A DNA stretch of 64,000 nucleotides, from the NCBI GenBank assembly GCA_016711875.1, contig JADJSD010000023.1, positions 186,001 to 250,000 of the forward strand, in the 5' to 3' direction. Of the stretch, positions 7,409-15,635 are shown in pieces. Within the stretch, counting starts at the first letter, position 1. Each line of letters opens with the position of its first letter. The translations under genes and the position numbers were made by a program. Below the pieces are notes generated by a model. It worked only from the letters and a program-made list of their open reading frames with translations. It made no database searches and had not been told where the DNA came from. The DNA is from Betaproteobacteria bacterium (GTDB lineage Bacteria; Pseudomonadota; Gammaproteobacteria; Burkholderiales; Usitatibacteraceae).

Positions 7409-9793
7409 CTAGCGCTTGAGCTTCGCCAGCGCCAGCGCCATGGCGCCGGCGGGCTGCGGGTCGCTTCGCGGCTTGCCGCGGAAATCCTCGCGCCGCCCGC
7501 CACCGCCCGCGCCCGGCGAGGAGCGCGGCTGCGATTCGCGCCCGTCGTCGTTCTTGCGCATCGAAAGCGCGACGCGCTGGCGCTTGATGTCCACTTCGAG
7601 CACGCGCACCTTCACGACCATCCCGGCCTTCACCACCTCGTGCGGGTCCTTCACGAACCGGTCCGCGAGCGCCGAGACGTGCACGAGCCCGTCCTGGTGC
7701 ACGCCGATGTCGACGAAGGCGCCGAAGGCCGCCACGTTGGTGACGACGCCCTCGAGCATCATCCCGGGGCGCAGGTCCGAGAGGCTCTCGACCCCGTCCT
7801 GGAAGGTGGCCGTCTTGAACTCCGGGCGCGGATCGCGGCCGGGCTTCTCCAGTTCCGCGAGGATGTCTCGCACCGTGGGCGCGCCGAACTTCTCGTCGGT
7901 GAAGTCGGAGGCCGAGAGGCCCTTGAGCAGCTCGCCGCGCCCCATCACGTCGCGGATGCCCTTGCCGATCCTGGCGAGGATGCGCTCGACGACCGGGTAG
8001 GCCTCGGGGTGCACGGCGGAGCGGTCGAGGGGATTGGCCCCGGGCGCCTCGCTCGCGACGCGCAGGAACCCCGCCGCCTGCTCGAAGGTCTTGTCACCCA
8101 GCCGGGGGACCTCGCGCAGCTTGGCGCGATTGGGGAACGGGCCGTTGGCGTCGCGGTATTCGACGATGTTCTTCGCCAGCGTCGCGTTGAGGCCCGAGAC
8201 GCGCGCGAGCAGGGCCGATGACGCGGTGTTCACGTCCACTCCCACGGCGTTCACGCAATCCTCCACCGTCGCCTCGAGCGTGCGCGCGAGGTCGTACGGG
8301 TTCACGTCGTGCTGGTACTGGCCCACGCCGATCGCCTTGGGGTCGATCTTCACCAACTCGGCGAGCGGGTCCTGCAGGCGCCGCGCGATGGAGACCGCGC
8401 CGCGAAGGCTCACGTCGAGGGACGGGAATTCCTTGGCCGCGAGTTCCGATGCCGAGTAGACGGACGCGCCGGCCTCGCTCACGACGATCTTGAGGATCTT
8501 GCGCTCGGGTTCGCGCGCGGCGATGGCCTTGATGAGGTCGGCCGCGAGCTTGTCCGTCTCCCGGCTCGCCGTGCCGTTGCCGATGGCGATGAGTTCCACG
8601 CCGTACTGCTGGACGAGCTTAGCCAGGCTCGCGAGCGATCCCTGCCAGTCGTTGCGGGGCTGGTGCGGGTAGATGGTGTCGGTGGCGAGGAGCTTGCCCG
8701 TGGCATCGACCACGGCGACCTTGCAGCCCGTGCGGATGCCCGGGTCGAGGCCCATCACCGTGCGCGGTCCGGCCGGCGCGGCGAGGAGCAGCTCGCGCAG
8801 GTTCTTCGCGAAGATGCGGATGGCCTCGGCCTCGGCCGCCTCGCGAAGGCGCGTGGTGAGTTCCGTGGAAAGCTGCCAGGACACCTTCACCTTCCACGTC
8901 CAGCGGCAGGCCTCCATCAGCCATGGATCGGCCGGGCGGCCGCGCGCCTCGATGCCGAAGTGCGCGGCGATGATCGCGACGCACGGGTGGGGATTCACCG
9001 CCTCGAGTTCCTCGCCGAGCGTGAGCGCGAGGTTCAGCACGCCGAGGGTGCGCCCGCGGAACAAGGCCAGCGCACGGTGCGACGGAATCGCGCGGATGGG
9101 CTCCGAGTAGGCGTAGTAGTCGCGGAACTTCTCTTCCTCCGCGCTTTCCTTGCCCTCGGCGACGGTGGAGGTGAGGATGCCCTGGTCCCAGAGCTTCGCG
9201 CGCAGCTTCTCGAGCACCGCGGCTGTCTCGGCGAAGCGTTCCGACAGGATGTCGCGCGCGCCGTCCAACGCGGCCTTCGCGTCGGGGACGTTGATCGCCT
9301 CCACGCCCTCGCTGGCGGGCACCACCTTCAGGTATTTCGCGCCCTCGGTCGCCGGGTCCAGCATCGGGTTCGCGAAGAGCGCGTCCGCGAGGGGCTCGAG
9401 CCCGGCTTCTCTCGCGATCTGCGCCTTCGTGCGCCGCTTCGGCTTGTAGGGGAGGTAGAGGTCCTCGAGGGCCTGCTTGGTCGTGGCGCCCGCGATCTCC
9501 CCCGCGAGCGCGTCGGTAAGCTTGCCCTGTTCCTCGATCGAGGCGAGGATCGCCGCGCGGCGCGCTTCGAGTTCGCGCAGGTACGCGAGTCGCTCCTCGA
9601 GGTTGCGCAACTGCGTGTCGTCGAGGTTCCCCGTGGCCTCCTTGCGGTAGCGCGAGATGAAGGGGACGGTGGAGCCTTCGTCGAGGAGCGCCACGGCGGC
9701 GGCCACCTGCGAGGGCTTCACGCCGAGTTCAGCGGCGATCTGGTTGTCGATGCGGGACTGGACGGCGGGCGAGGCGGTGCTGGAAGCGGTCAT
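7409..9793 (-). CDS. tex: Tex-family transcription accessory protein
   Basis: This encodes 794 residues, the usual Tex length. The start at 9793 (MTASSTASPAVQSRIDNQIA) is chosen because homology begins there; the frame stays open upstream without conserved sequence. In order: N-terminal helical region with VPFISRYRKEATGNLDD and EDLYLPYKPKRRTKA, the YqgF-like core with VMGLDPGIRTGCKVAVVD, the helix-hairpin-helix region (NTASSALLARVSGLN), and a C-terminal S1 RNA-binding domain (GMMLEGVVTNVAAFGAFVDIGVHQDGLVHVS) followed by a basic disordered tail. Tex binds nucleic acids and influences transcription. The gene is convergent with the NrfD gene, with 23 bases between stops. Confidence 0.96.
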   Translation of the reverse strand: MTASSTASPAVQSRIDNQIAAELGVKPSQVAAAVALLDEGSTVPFISRYRKEATGNLDDTQLRNLEERLAYLRELEARRAAILASIEEQGKLTDALAGEIAGATTKQALEDLYLPYKPKRRTKAQIAREAGLEPLADALFANPMLDPATEGAKYLKVVPASEGVEAINVPDAKAALDGARDILSERFAETAAVLEKLRAKLWDQGILTSTVAEGKESAEEEKFRDYYAYSEPIRAIPSHRALALFRGRTLGVLNLALTLGEELEAVNPHPCVAIIAAHFGIEARGRPADPWLMEACRWTWKVKVSWQLSTELTTRLREAAEAEAIRIFAKNLRELLLAAPAGPRTVMGLDPGIRTGCKVAVVDATGKLLATDTIYPHQPRNDWQGSLASLAKLVQQYGVELIAIGNGTASRETDKLAADLIKAIAAREPERKILKIVVSEAGASVYSASELAAKEFPSLDVSLRGAVSIARRLQDPLAELVKIDPKAIGVGQYQHDVNPYDLARTLEATVEDCVNAVGVDVNTASSALLARVSGLNATLAKNIVEYRDANGPFPNRAKLREVPRLGDKTFEQAAGFLRVASEAPGANPLDRSAVHPEAYPVVERILARIGKGIRDVMGRGELLKGLSASDFTDEKFGAPTVRDILAELEKPGRDPRPEFKTATFQDGVESLSDLRPGMMLEGVVTNVAAFGAFVDIGVHQDGLVHVSALADRFVKDPHEVVKAGMVVKVRVLEVDIKRQRVALSMRKNDDGRESQPRSSPGAGGGGRREDFRGKPRSDPQPAGAMALALAKLKR

Positions 9794-9925
9794 CGTGCGG
9801 AATTTCGGGCGGGGCGGTGTGGCGAGGAGGGCGGATTGTAGCCGTCCCGGGGCCCGGCCGGGCGCGCGCGAACGTTTGACATTTTGCAGGTTCGTCGCCG
9901 GGCGCCCCCGGTATAGTGAAGATGC

Positions 9926-10690
9926 AATGAACAAGCACCTTATCCCCGCGAGCACGGCGCCTACGCCGAGCTCGGCTTTCCCCTCCTGTCGGGCCTGCTG
10001 GTCGCGAGCCCGGGGTGGGCCTCGTTCCTTTTCGTCGCCGCGGCCCTGCTGCTCTTCTTCGCGAACGAATCCGTCGTCGTGCTCGTGGGCGCGAGGGGCA
10101 AGCGCCTCCAGGAAGAGCAGGGGCCCTCGGCGCGCCGGCTGCTCGCGTTACTCGGAATCCTCGGGGCCATCGCCGGGATGGCGGCCCTGGCGCTCGCGCC
10201 GGCTTTCGCGCGATGGCTCGCGCTCGTGCCCGCCGTTTTCGCGCTGTGCCTGGTTCCCGCGGTGCTTTCGAGGAATCTCAAGTCGCTCGCGGGGGAGGCG
10301 ATCGCGGCCGCGGCGTTCTCGTCCATGCACCTGCCCGTGGCGGCGGCAGGTGGCGCGGAAGGCGCGCTCCTCTGGGGCCCGCCCGTGATGTGGTTCGTTA
10401 CGACGATGGTCGCGACCTTCGCGGTGCACGCCATCAAGTCGCGTGTCACCGGCGTGAAGCCGTGGGTGGTTCCGGTTTCGGCCTTCGCGGCGCCCCTTGC
10501 GCTGGCCAGCGCCCTCGCCCTCGCGTGGTTGCTTCCGGCCTTTCGGGCGGTGGCGCTCGCCGCTTGCCTGCCCCTCGTCGGCGTCCTCGTCCTGGACCGC
10601 CTGGCCCTTTCCCCGAAGAAGCTGAAGCAGGTGGGCTGGACGGTCGTGGCGGCCAATGCGCTCGCCATCACGGTTCTCGTAACCCAATAA
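9926..10690 (+). CDS. YwiC-like integral membrane protein; start codon disrupted or frameshifted
   Basis: The frame is open from 9920 to 10690. Translated from 9926 it reads NEQAPYPREHGAYAELG, the expected beginning of a YwiC-like protein (conserved Pro-x-x-His-Gly-Ala), followed by about seven membrane segments. There is no ATG/GTG/TTG in this frame before GTG at 10079, which would remove the conserved N-terminus. ATG at 9922 would read MNEQAPYPREHG if the single base C9925 were absent; ATG at 9927 is in another frame. So the gene carries a one-base insertion at its very start, or this is a sequencing error. A TATAGT hexamer at 9912-9917 lies directly upstream and would suit a leaderless message. 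YwiC function is unknown. Confidence 0.65.
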   Translation, partial: NEQAPYPREHGAYAELGFPLLSGLLVASPGWASFLFVAAALLLFFANESVVVLVGARGKRLQEEQGPSARRLLALLGILGAIAGMAALALAPAFARWLALVPAVFALCLVPAVLSRNLKSLAGEAIAAAAFSSMHLPVAAAGGAEGALLWGPPVMWFVTTMVATFAVHAIKSRVTGVKPWVVPVSAFAAPLALASALALAWLLPAFRAVALAACLPLVGVLVLDRLALSPKKLKQVGWTVVAANALAITVLVTQ

Positions 10691-10873
10691 TCTTCAAAGG
10701 GTTTTTCCGGCAGCGGCTGGCCGGACGCGATTTCATGCGTAATATTCCGTGTCCCGCATGCCAACTCGCACACGGCGCCGGCTGTTCGCCATCCCTACGA
10801 TGGGAACTGTCAAAACGTTGTGTTATCTTCATCTCGCCTTTCGCAGGCGGCTAACCGGAACAGGAGACTCACC

Positions 10874-11113
10874 ATGTCCACCCAAGACAAAAAGAACGTG
10901 AACACCGAAGGCGAACTCTCCGAGAGCGATCTCGACAAGGTCGCCGGCGGCCAGGAAGTCGTGAAGCTCGGCAAGATCACCGTCACCGCCAAGCGCGAGG
11001 AGCCTCAGCAGGTCGTGAAGCTCGACAAGGTGGTCGTCACCGCCAAGCGCGAGCAGACCGGCGCCGCCGGCACGCAAGTCGCCCAGGCCAGCACGGGCAC
11101 GAAGAAGAACTAG
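10874..11113 (+). CDS. Double-glycine leader precursor peptide with two TonB-box-like repeats
   Basis: This encodes 79 residues; the ATG at 10874 has an AGGAGA site 6 bases upstream. Residues 1-26 end in GELSESDLDKVAGG, matching the double-glycine leader consensus (LSxxELxxVxGG) cut by C39 peptidases. Cleavage after Gly26 would release a 53-residue peptide of net charge about +5 (8 Lys, 2 Arg, 4 Glu, 1 Asp) without Cys. The peptide holds two near-identical segments, residues 29-43 (VVKLGKITVTAKREE) and 47-61 (VVKLDKVVVTAKREQ). DKVVVTAKRE resembles TonB boxes such as BtuB DTLVVTANR. The gene is convergent with the NHLM-type transporter operon (stops 21 bases apart), which encodes the matching peptidase. 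The precursor role is well supported; the target and activity are inferred. Confidence 0.75.
   Translation: MSTQDKKNVNTEGELSESDLDKVAGGQEVVKLGKITVTAKREEPQQVVKLDKVVVTAKREQTGAAGTQVAQASTGTKKN
10958..11056 (+). repeat. Tandem 54-nt-period duplication inside the precursor peptide gene
   Basis: Codons 29-43 (10958-11002) and 47-61 (11012-11056) match at 39 of 45 bases and 11 of 15 residues. The nucleotide identity is close enough to indicate duplication rather than convergence. Differences concentrate in the four residues before VTAKRE. Confidence 0.8.
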
Positions 11114-11122
11114 TTCTTCTTC
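11101..11122. repeat. Perfect 22-nt palindrome spanning the peptide stop codon
   Basis: Two 11-base halves (11101-11111 and 11112-11122) are exact reverse complements with no loop. The stop codon at 11111-11113 lies at the centre. The sequence is GAA/TTC rich, unlike a GC stem-plus-U-tract terminator. It lies in the 21-base gap between the convergent peptide and ABC genes. It may be a protein-binding site or a weak bidirectional end signal. Confidence 0.6.
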
Positions 11123-11134
11123 CCGGGCCGCCGC

Positions 11135-13270
11135 CTACCGCACCTGCCGCGCGAGCATCGCGGCGAAGGGGCCGGGCGCGGCGGCCAGTTCGCGGAACGT
11201 CCCTTCCTGGACGATCCGCCCCTTCTCCAGCACCACGATCCGGTCGGCTCCGCGCACCGTCGCCAGGCGGTGCGCGATCACGACGCGGGTCGCCTCGCGC
11301 TGCGCGAGGCTCGCGAGCACCGTCGCCTGCGACAGGTTGTCGAGCGCGCTCGTCGCCTCGTCGAGGAGCAGGATGCTCGGCCGGCCCGCGAGCGCCCTCG
11401 CGATGAGCACCCGCTGGCGCTGTCCGCCCGAGAGCGTGCTCACGCCTTCCCCCACCATCGTGTAAAGACCCATCGGCATCGCCTCGATGTCGGCCTCGAG
11501 ACCGGCCGCGCGCGCCGCCGCCCAGGCGTCGTCCACCGTGAGGTTGGCGGCGCCGGCGATGTTGGCGTAGAGGTCGCCCGCCCAGAGCTTTCCACTTTGC
11601 AGCACCGTCCCGATGCCGGCGCGCAAGGTGCGCAGGTCGAGGGCCGGCAGCACGAGCCCGTCGTAACGCACGTTGCCCCTCGTCGGCATCTCGAATCCGA
11701 GCAGCAGGCGCAGCAGCGTCGACTTGCCCGAGCCGCTCGCGCCCACGATCGCGACGAACTCGCCCGGCCGGATGGAGAGCCGGATGCCGGAAAGCACCTC
11801 GGGGCCGCCCGGGTAGGCGAACGACACGTCGGAGAGTTCGATGGCGCCGCGGGGCGTGTGGCGGATCTTGCCGCGTGCACCGTCCTCCGGCGCCGTTTCC
11901 AGGAGGGGCTTCGCCCGTTCCCACAGGGGCGCGAGCGCGGCGAGGTCGAGGGCCGTCGAGACGAGGCCATGCACGCCGCCCAGCAGCGCGAACATCGCGG
12001 CCTGGAACGCGACGAACTGGCCGACGGAGAGCGCCTTCGCGGCCGGGTCCTGCGCGAGCTGCCAGGCGAGCCAGAGCACGAGCGTCGCCGCCGCAGGCTG
12101 CAGGATGGCGAGCATCGCCGTCTCGAGGTTCGTGAGATGGGCGCTCTCGCGGTTGAGCGCGCGGAATTCTCGGTACCGCCGGTGCCATTGCCCGAAGGCC
12201 CGCGACTCGGCCGCCGCGGCGCGCAGCTTCGCGATGCCGGCAAAGGCCTCGTAGGAAATCGACGAGAGCCTGCCGTCGGCGGCTTCGATGCGCCGGCCGA
12301 CCCGCACGCGCGCGACGCCGATGGCGACGGAACACGCCGCCGCCACGACGATCACCCCGAGCGCGGCGCCCGTGAGTGAAGGGCTGTACGCCAGCATGAG
12401 CGCGAGGTTCGCGCCGAGAAAGGCGGCGGTGACGAGTCCGCCGATGGCTGCGCCCGTGACCTCGCGCTGCACCGCGTTCACGGCCCCCAGCCGCATCGCG
12501 AGGTCGCCGCTCGAGAACGCGCGGAAGAACCGCGCGGGAGCGCCGATGAGGCGGTCGAGCACGGCGGCCTGCACGGCGAGGCCGGTGCGCGCTTCCAGGC
12601 GCATCGCCGCGATGGCGCGGATGGCCTCGAGGGCGATGATGGCGAGGCCCGCGCCCGCGAGGCCCGTGACGAGCGCGAGCACGAGGGAACCGGAACCGGC
12701 GGGAATGGCCCTGTCGATGAGGCGGCCCGTGGCCACCGGCGTCACGAGGCCGGCGAGGGCGGCGGCGAGCCCGCACGCGAGCAGCATCGCGAAATCGCCG
12801 CGCGCGTGGTCCAGCGCGAAGCGCAGGACATCGGGCGTGCGCAGGGGCCGCGGCTCGAAGGTCCGGTGAAAGACCCACGCGAAAGGCGCGAGTCGCGAGG
12901 CGAGGGCCTCGTCCACCGGCCAGGCGTGCTCGCCCTGCCCGGGCCCGCCGTGCACGAGCAGCCGGTAACCCGCCGCCCCCGGCAGCAGGACGACCCATCC
13001 CCGCGGGGCCGGGCCGTCCCCGTCGCGGGGCACGCGGCGGCGCTCGCCCAGGCGCGCGAGCATGGGCAGGCCGCCGTGCGCCCACCAGCGCCCGTCGAGC
13101 AGCACGCGGCGCGCGCGCAGCCCGAGCGCGCCCGCGCAATCCTCGACGGCGGCGCTCTCCTCGTCGGGCAGCGACTTGGGCATCTCGCCCTTCACCGCGA
13201 GGCGGGGCGCGATGAGTCCCATCGCGTCGGCGAGCGCGGCGTGGCGGAAGGCGACGCCCGGATCAGTCAT
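11135..13270 (-). CDS. NHLM-type bacteriocin-system ABC transporter, ATP-binding protein (ABC2-like)
   Basis: This encodes 711 residues. The start ATG at 13270 overlaps the stop of the upstream peptidase-ABC gene (13263), so the two are translationally coupled. In order: an N-terminal soluble domain of about 170 residues typical of the second NHLM ABC protein, a six-helix ABC membrane domain (about 190-460), then the nucleotide-binding domain with Walker A GASGSGKST, signature LSGGQRQR and Walker B ILLLDEATSALD. There is no C39 domain. In NHLM-type systems this protein partners the peptidase-bearing ABC protein to export peptides after leader removal. It is the last gene of the minus-strand operon and ends 21 bases from the convergent precursor gene. 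Confidence 0.88.
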   Translation of the reverse strand: MTDPGVAFRHAALADAMGLIAPRLAVKGEMPKSLPDEESAAVEDCAGALGLRARRVLLDGRWWAHGGLPMLARLGERRRVPRDGDGPAPRGWVVLLPGAAGYRLLVHGGPGQGEHAWPVDEALASRLAPFAWVFHRTFEPRPLRTPDVLRFALDHARGDFAMLLACGLAAALAGLVTPVATGRLIDRAIPAGSGSLVLALVTGLAGAGLAIIALEAIRAIAAMRLEARTGLAVQAAVLDRLIGAPARFFRAFSSGDLAMRLGAVNAVQREVTGAAIGGLVTAAFLGANLALMLAYSPSLTGAALGVIVVAAACSVAIGVARVRVGRRIEAADGRLSSISYEAFAGIAKLRAAAAESRAFGQWHRRYREFRALNRESAHLTNLETAMLAILQPAAATLVLWLAWQLAQDPAAKALSVGQFVAFQAAMFALLGGVHGLVSTALDLAALAPLWERAKPLLETAPEDGARGKIRHTPRGAIELSDVSFAYPGGPEVLSGIRLSIRPGEFVAIVGASGSGKSTLLRLLLGFEMPTRGNVRYDGLVLPALDLRTLRAGIGTVLQSGKLWAGDLYANIAGAANLTVDDAWAAARAAGLEADIEAMPMGLYTMVGEGVSTLSGGQRQRVLIARALAGRPSILLLDEATSALDNLSQATVLASLAQREATRVVIAHRLATVRGADRIVVLEKGRIVQEGTFRELAAAPGPFAAMLARQVR

Positions 13271-15473
13271 CTTCTTCCCCGGCGACCAGCGCGGCGTAAT
13301 GCCCGCCTTCGATCGCGGCCAGCTCGGCGTGCGTGCCGCGCTCCACCACCGCCCCGTTCGCGAGGACGAGGATCTCGTCGGCATCGCGCACGGTGGACAG
13401 GCGGTGCGCGATCACGAGCGTCGTCGTGCCGCGCCGGCGCAGGTTCGTCTCGACCAGCGCCTCCGTGGGCGGGTCGAGCGCGCTCGTCGCCTCGTCGAGC
13501 AGCAGGATCGAGGGATCGCGCGCGAGAGCCCGCGCGATCTCGAGGCGCTGGCGCTGGCCGCCGGACAGGTTGCGCGCGCCTTCCTGCAGGGGTGCGTCGA
13601 GTCCGCCCTCGCGGCCCGAGATCTCGTCCTCGATGGCCGCGTGGCGCGCCGCCGCCCGGATCACCTCGTCCTCGGTGTCCGGGTCCCAGAGCGTGAGGTT
13701 GTCGCGCACGGTGCCTTCGAAGAGCACCACGTCCTGGTCCACGTAGGCCACGGCGCGGCAGAGCGCCTCGCGCGCGAACGCCTCGCGCGGCTGGCCGTCG
13801 TAGAGGATCTCGCCGCTCCAGGGCGCGTAGAGCCCCGCCGCGAGCCGCGCGAGCGTGCTCTTGCCCGAGCCCGAGGCGCCCACGAGCGCGACGCGGCGTC
13901 CCGGCTCGATCCTCAGCGAAAAGCCGCTCACGAGCGGCGGATCGCCGCGCGAGTAACCAAAGGTGACATCGCGGAATTCCAGCGAACGCGGGCGGACGCC
14001 GGCATCGGGCGGCGCCGGCATCTCCGTGACGTCCACCGACGGTTCCTTGGGGTGGTTGAGCACGTCGTCGATGCGCGCGACGTCGCCGCGCAATTGCTGC
14101 GCGCCCTGCACGGCGCCGAAGAGCGCGTGCACCGGCGCGGTGAAGCCCGCGAGCAGCACCTGGAAGGCGACGAGCTGCCCGACCGTGAGCGAGCCATCCA
14201 TGACGCGCACCGCGCCCACGCCCAGCACGGCGAGCTGCGCCGCGAGTCCCGTGAGCGCCGGCACCTGCGACAGGCCGAGCGTCACGCGCTGCGCCTCGGC
14301 CATCGCGTTGGTGAAGCCCGCGTGCAGGCCCAGCCACTTGGCGAAGAGCGCGCCCTCCTGCCCGCCCGCCTTGATGCTCTCGATGTTCGCGAGGCCGCCG
14401 GTGGCCATGCCCGCGAGCTTGCCGGCCTGCACCGACAGGCGCTGCGAGATCTCGGCGGTGCGCAGGGCGAGGGTGCGCAGGGCGAGGAGTTCGATCGCCA
14501 GGCAGGCGACCACGATGGCCGCGAGCCCGTGCTCCAGGCGCAGCATGAGGCCCAGGAAGAACACCGCCGTCACGAGGTCGAGCACGAGGTGCGCGAGATC
14601 GGCCGATACGGTGTGCGCGACGCGCTCGTTCAGCTCGACGCGCGAGGCGATCTCGCCCGGCGAGCGCTGCACGTAGAAGTCCATCGGCAACGCCAGCGCG
14701 TGCGCGAAGAAGCGCTGCGCCGACTGGAGCGCCGCCCGCTCGAAGGCACCGCCCAGCACGCGCGATTGCGCCCACACCAGCGCGCCGCGCGCGAGCGCCG
14801 CGCAGGCGAGTCCCGCGATGAGCGTCTCGGCCTCACCGGGCAGCCTCGCGGCGAGCACGTCGTCCACGAATCGCCCCATGAGCCAGGGCAGCGCGAGGCC
14901 GGGGAGGACGAGGGCGAGACCGATCACGATGGCGAGGGCGACGGGGCGGTGCAGGCCCTCGAGGTGGCGGGAGAGCGAGCGCAGCACCGACGGCGGCTCG
15001 CCGCCGGGCTCGAATTCCGGGCCCTTCTCGAAGGTGAGCACCACGCCGGTGAAGGCCTGGTCGAATTCCGCGCCGCGCACGCGCCGGCGGCCCAGGGCGG
15101 GATCGTTCAGCACCGCCTCGCCGTCCTCGAACCCCTCGAGCACGACGAAATGGTTGAAGTTCCAGAAGAGGATCGAGGGAAGGGGAAGCGAGGCGACCTC
15201 GGCGGGCTCCTTGCGGAAGCCGCGCGCGACGAGGCCGTAGCCGCGTGCCGCGCGCAGGATGCCGCCCGCCTTGCTGCCGTCCCGCGTCACGCCGCAGTCG
15301 ATGCGCAGGGCTTCGAGCGGCACGTGACGGCCGTGGTGGGCGAGGACCATCGCGAGCGAGGCCGCGCCGCACTCGACCGTCTCCAGCTGCAGGATCGTGG
15401 GCACGCGCGCGATGCGCGTCGCCGGCAGCCGGACCGCCGGGGCCGACTGCGGGGGTGCCGCTACCGCAGCCAA
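13263..15473 (-). CDS. NHLM-type peptidase-containing ABC transporter (C39 leader peptidase)
   Basis: This encodes 736 residues from a TTG at 15473; no ATG or GTG is better placed, because homology starts about residue 20. The N-terminal C39 peptidase is intact: Gln29 and Cys35 in QLETVECGAASLAM, His108 in WNFNHFVVLEG, Asp124 in LNDPALG. It is followed by the ABC membrane domain (about 150-450) and an ATPase with GASGSGKST, LSGGQRQR and LLLDEATSALD. C39 domains cut double-glycine leaders during export. The substrate is presumably the 79-residue peptide encoded at 10874. The start overlaps by 13 bases the end of the membrane-fusion stub, so translation is likely coupled to it. Confidence 0.9.
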   Translation of the reverse strand: MAAVAAPPQSAPAVRLPATRIARVPTILQLETVECGAASLAMVLAHHGRHVPLEALRIDCGVTRDGSKAGGILRAARGYGLVARGFRKEPAEVASLPLPSILFWNFNHFVVLEGFEDGEAVLNDPALGRRRVRGAEFDQAFTGVVLTFEKGPEFEPGGEPPSVLRSLSRHLEGLHRPVALAIVIGLALVLPGLALPWLMGRFVDDVLAARLPGEAETLIAGLACAALARGALVWAQSRVLGGAFERAALQSAQRFFAHALALPMDFYVQRSPGEIASRVELNERVAHTVSADLAHLVLDLVTAVFFLGLMLRLEHGLAAIVVACLAIELLALRTLALRTAEISQRLSVQAGKLAGMATGGLANIESIKAGGQEGALFAKWLGLHAGFTNAMAEAQRVTLGLSQVPALTGLAAQLAVLGVGAVRVMDGSLTVGQLVAFQVLLAGFTAPVHALFGAVQGAQQLRGDVARIDDVLNHPKEPSVDVTEMPAPPDAGVRPRSLEFRDVTFGYSRGDPPLVSGFSLRIEPGRRVALVGASGSGKSTLARLAAGLYAPWSGEILYDGQPREAFAREALCRAVAYVDQDVVLFEGTVRDNLTLWDPDTEDEVIRAAARHAAIEDEISGREGGLDAPLQEGARNLSGGQRQRLEIARALARDPSILLLDEATSALDPPTEALVETNLRRRGTTTLVIAHRLSTVRDADEILVLANGAVVERGTHAELAAIEGGHYAALVAGEEDD

Positions 15474-15628
15474 GCGGCGAACGCGGCGGCGCAGGCCGCC
15501 AGGACGAAGGCGGCTGCGAGGAGCGGCCGGGGATAGGCGGGCACGCGCGGGCGCTCGTCGAGCCGCTCGGGCGAGGCGAGGCGATCGAGCGCCGTCTTGC
15601 GAAAGAGCGAGGAGTCGCGCGATGCCAT
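15461..15628 (-). CDS. 55-residue remnant or mini-version of an NHLM membrane-fusion (HlyD-like) protein
   Basis: Residues 5-25 contain SLFRKTALDRLASPERLD, the signature that opens the HlyD-like secretion protein of NHLM systems. A single membrane helix follows (PLLAAAFVLAACAAAFAAWL) and then a stop. The whole periplasmic part of the family (normally 300 or more residues) is absent, and no continuation is visible in the other frames because the peptidase-ABC gene begins at 15473. It lies between the cyclic-nucleotide-fold gene (7 bases upstream) and the ABC gene (13-base overlap), exactly where the full-length gene would be. It is either a decayed remnant kept for translational coupling or a functional mini-anchor. 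Confidence 0.6.
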   Translation of the reverse strand: MASRDSSLFRKTALDRLASPERLDERPRVPAYPRPLLAAAFVLAACAAAFAAWLR

Positions 15629-15635
15629 GGACGCG

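Noticed and set aside
9876..9917. TTGACA (9876-9881) and TATAGT (9912-9917) as one promoter
   Set aside because: The spacer is 30 bases, far from 16-18; only the TATAGT position relative to the gene is meaningful.
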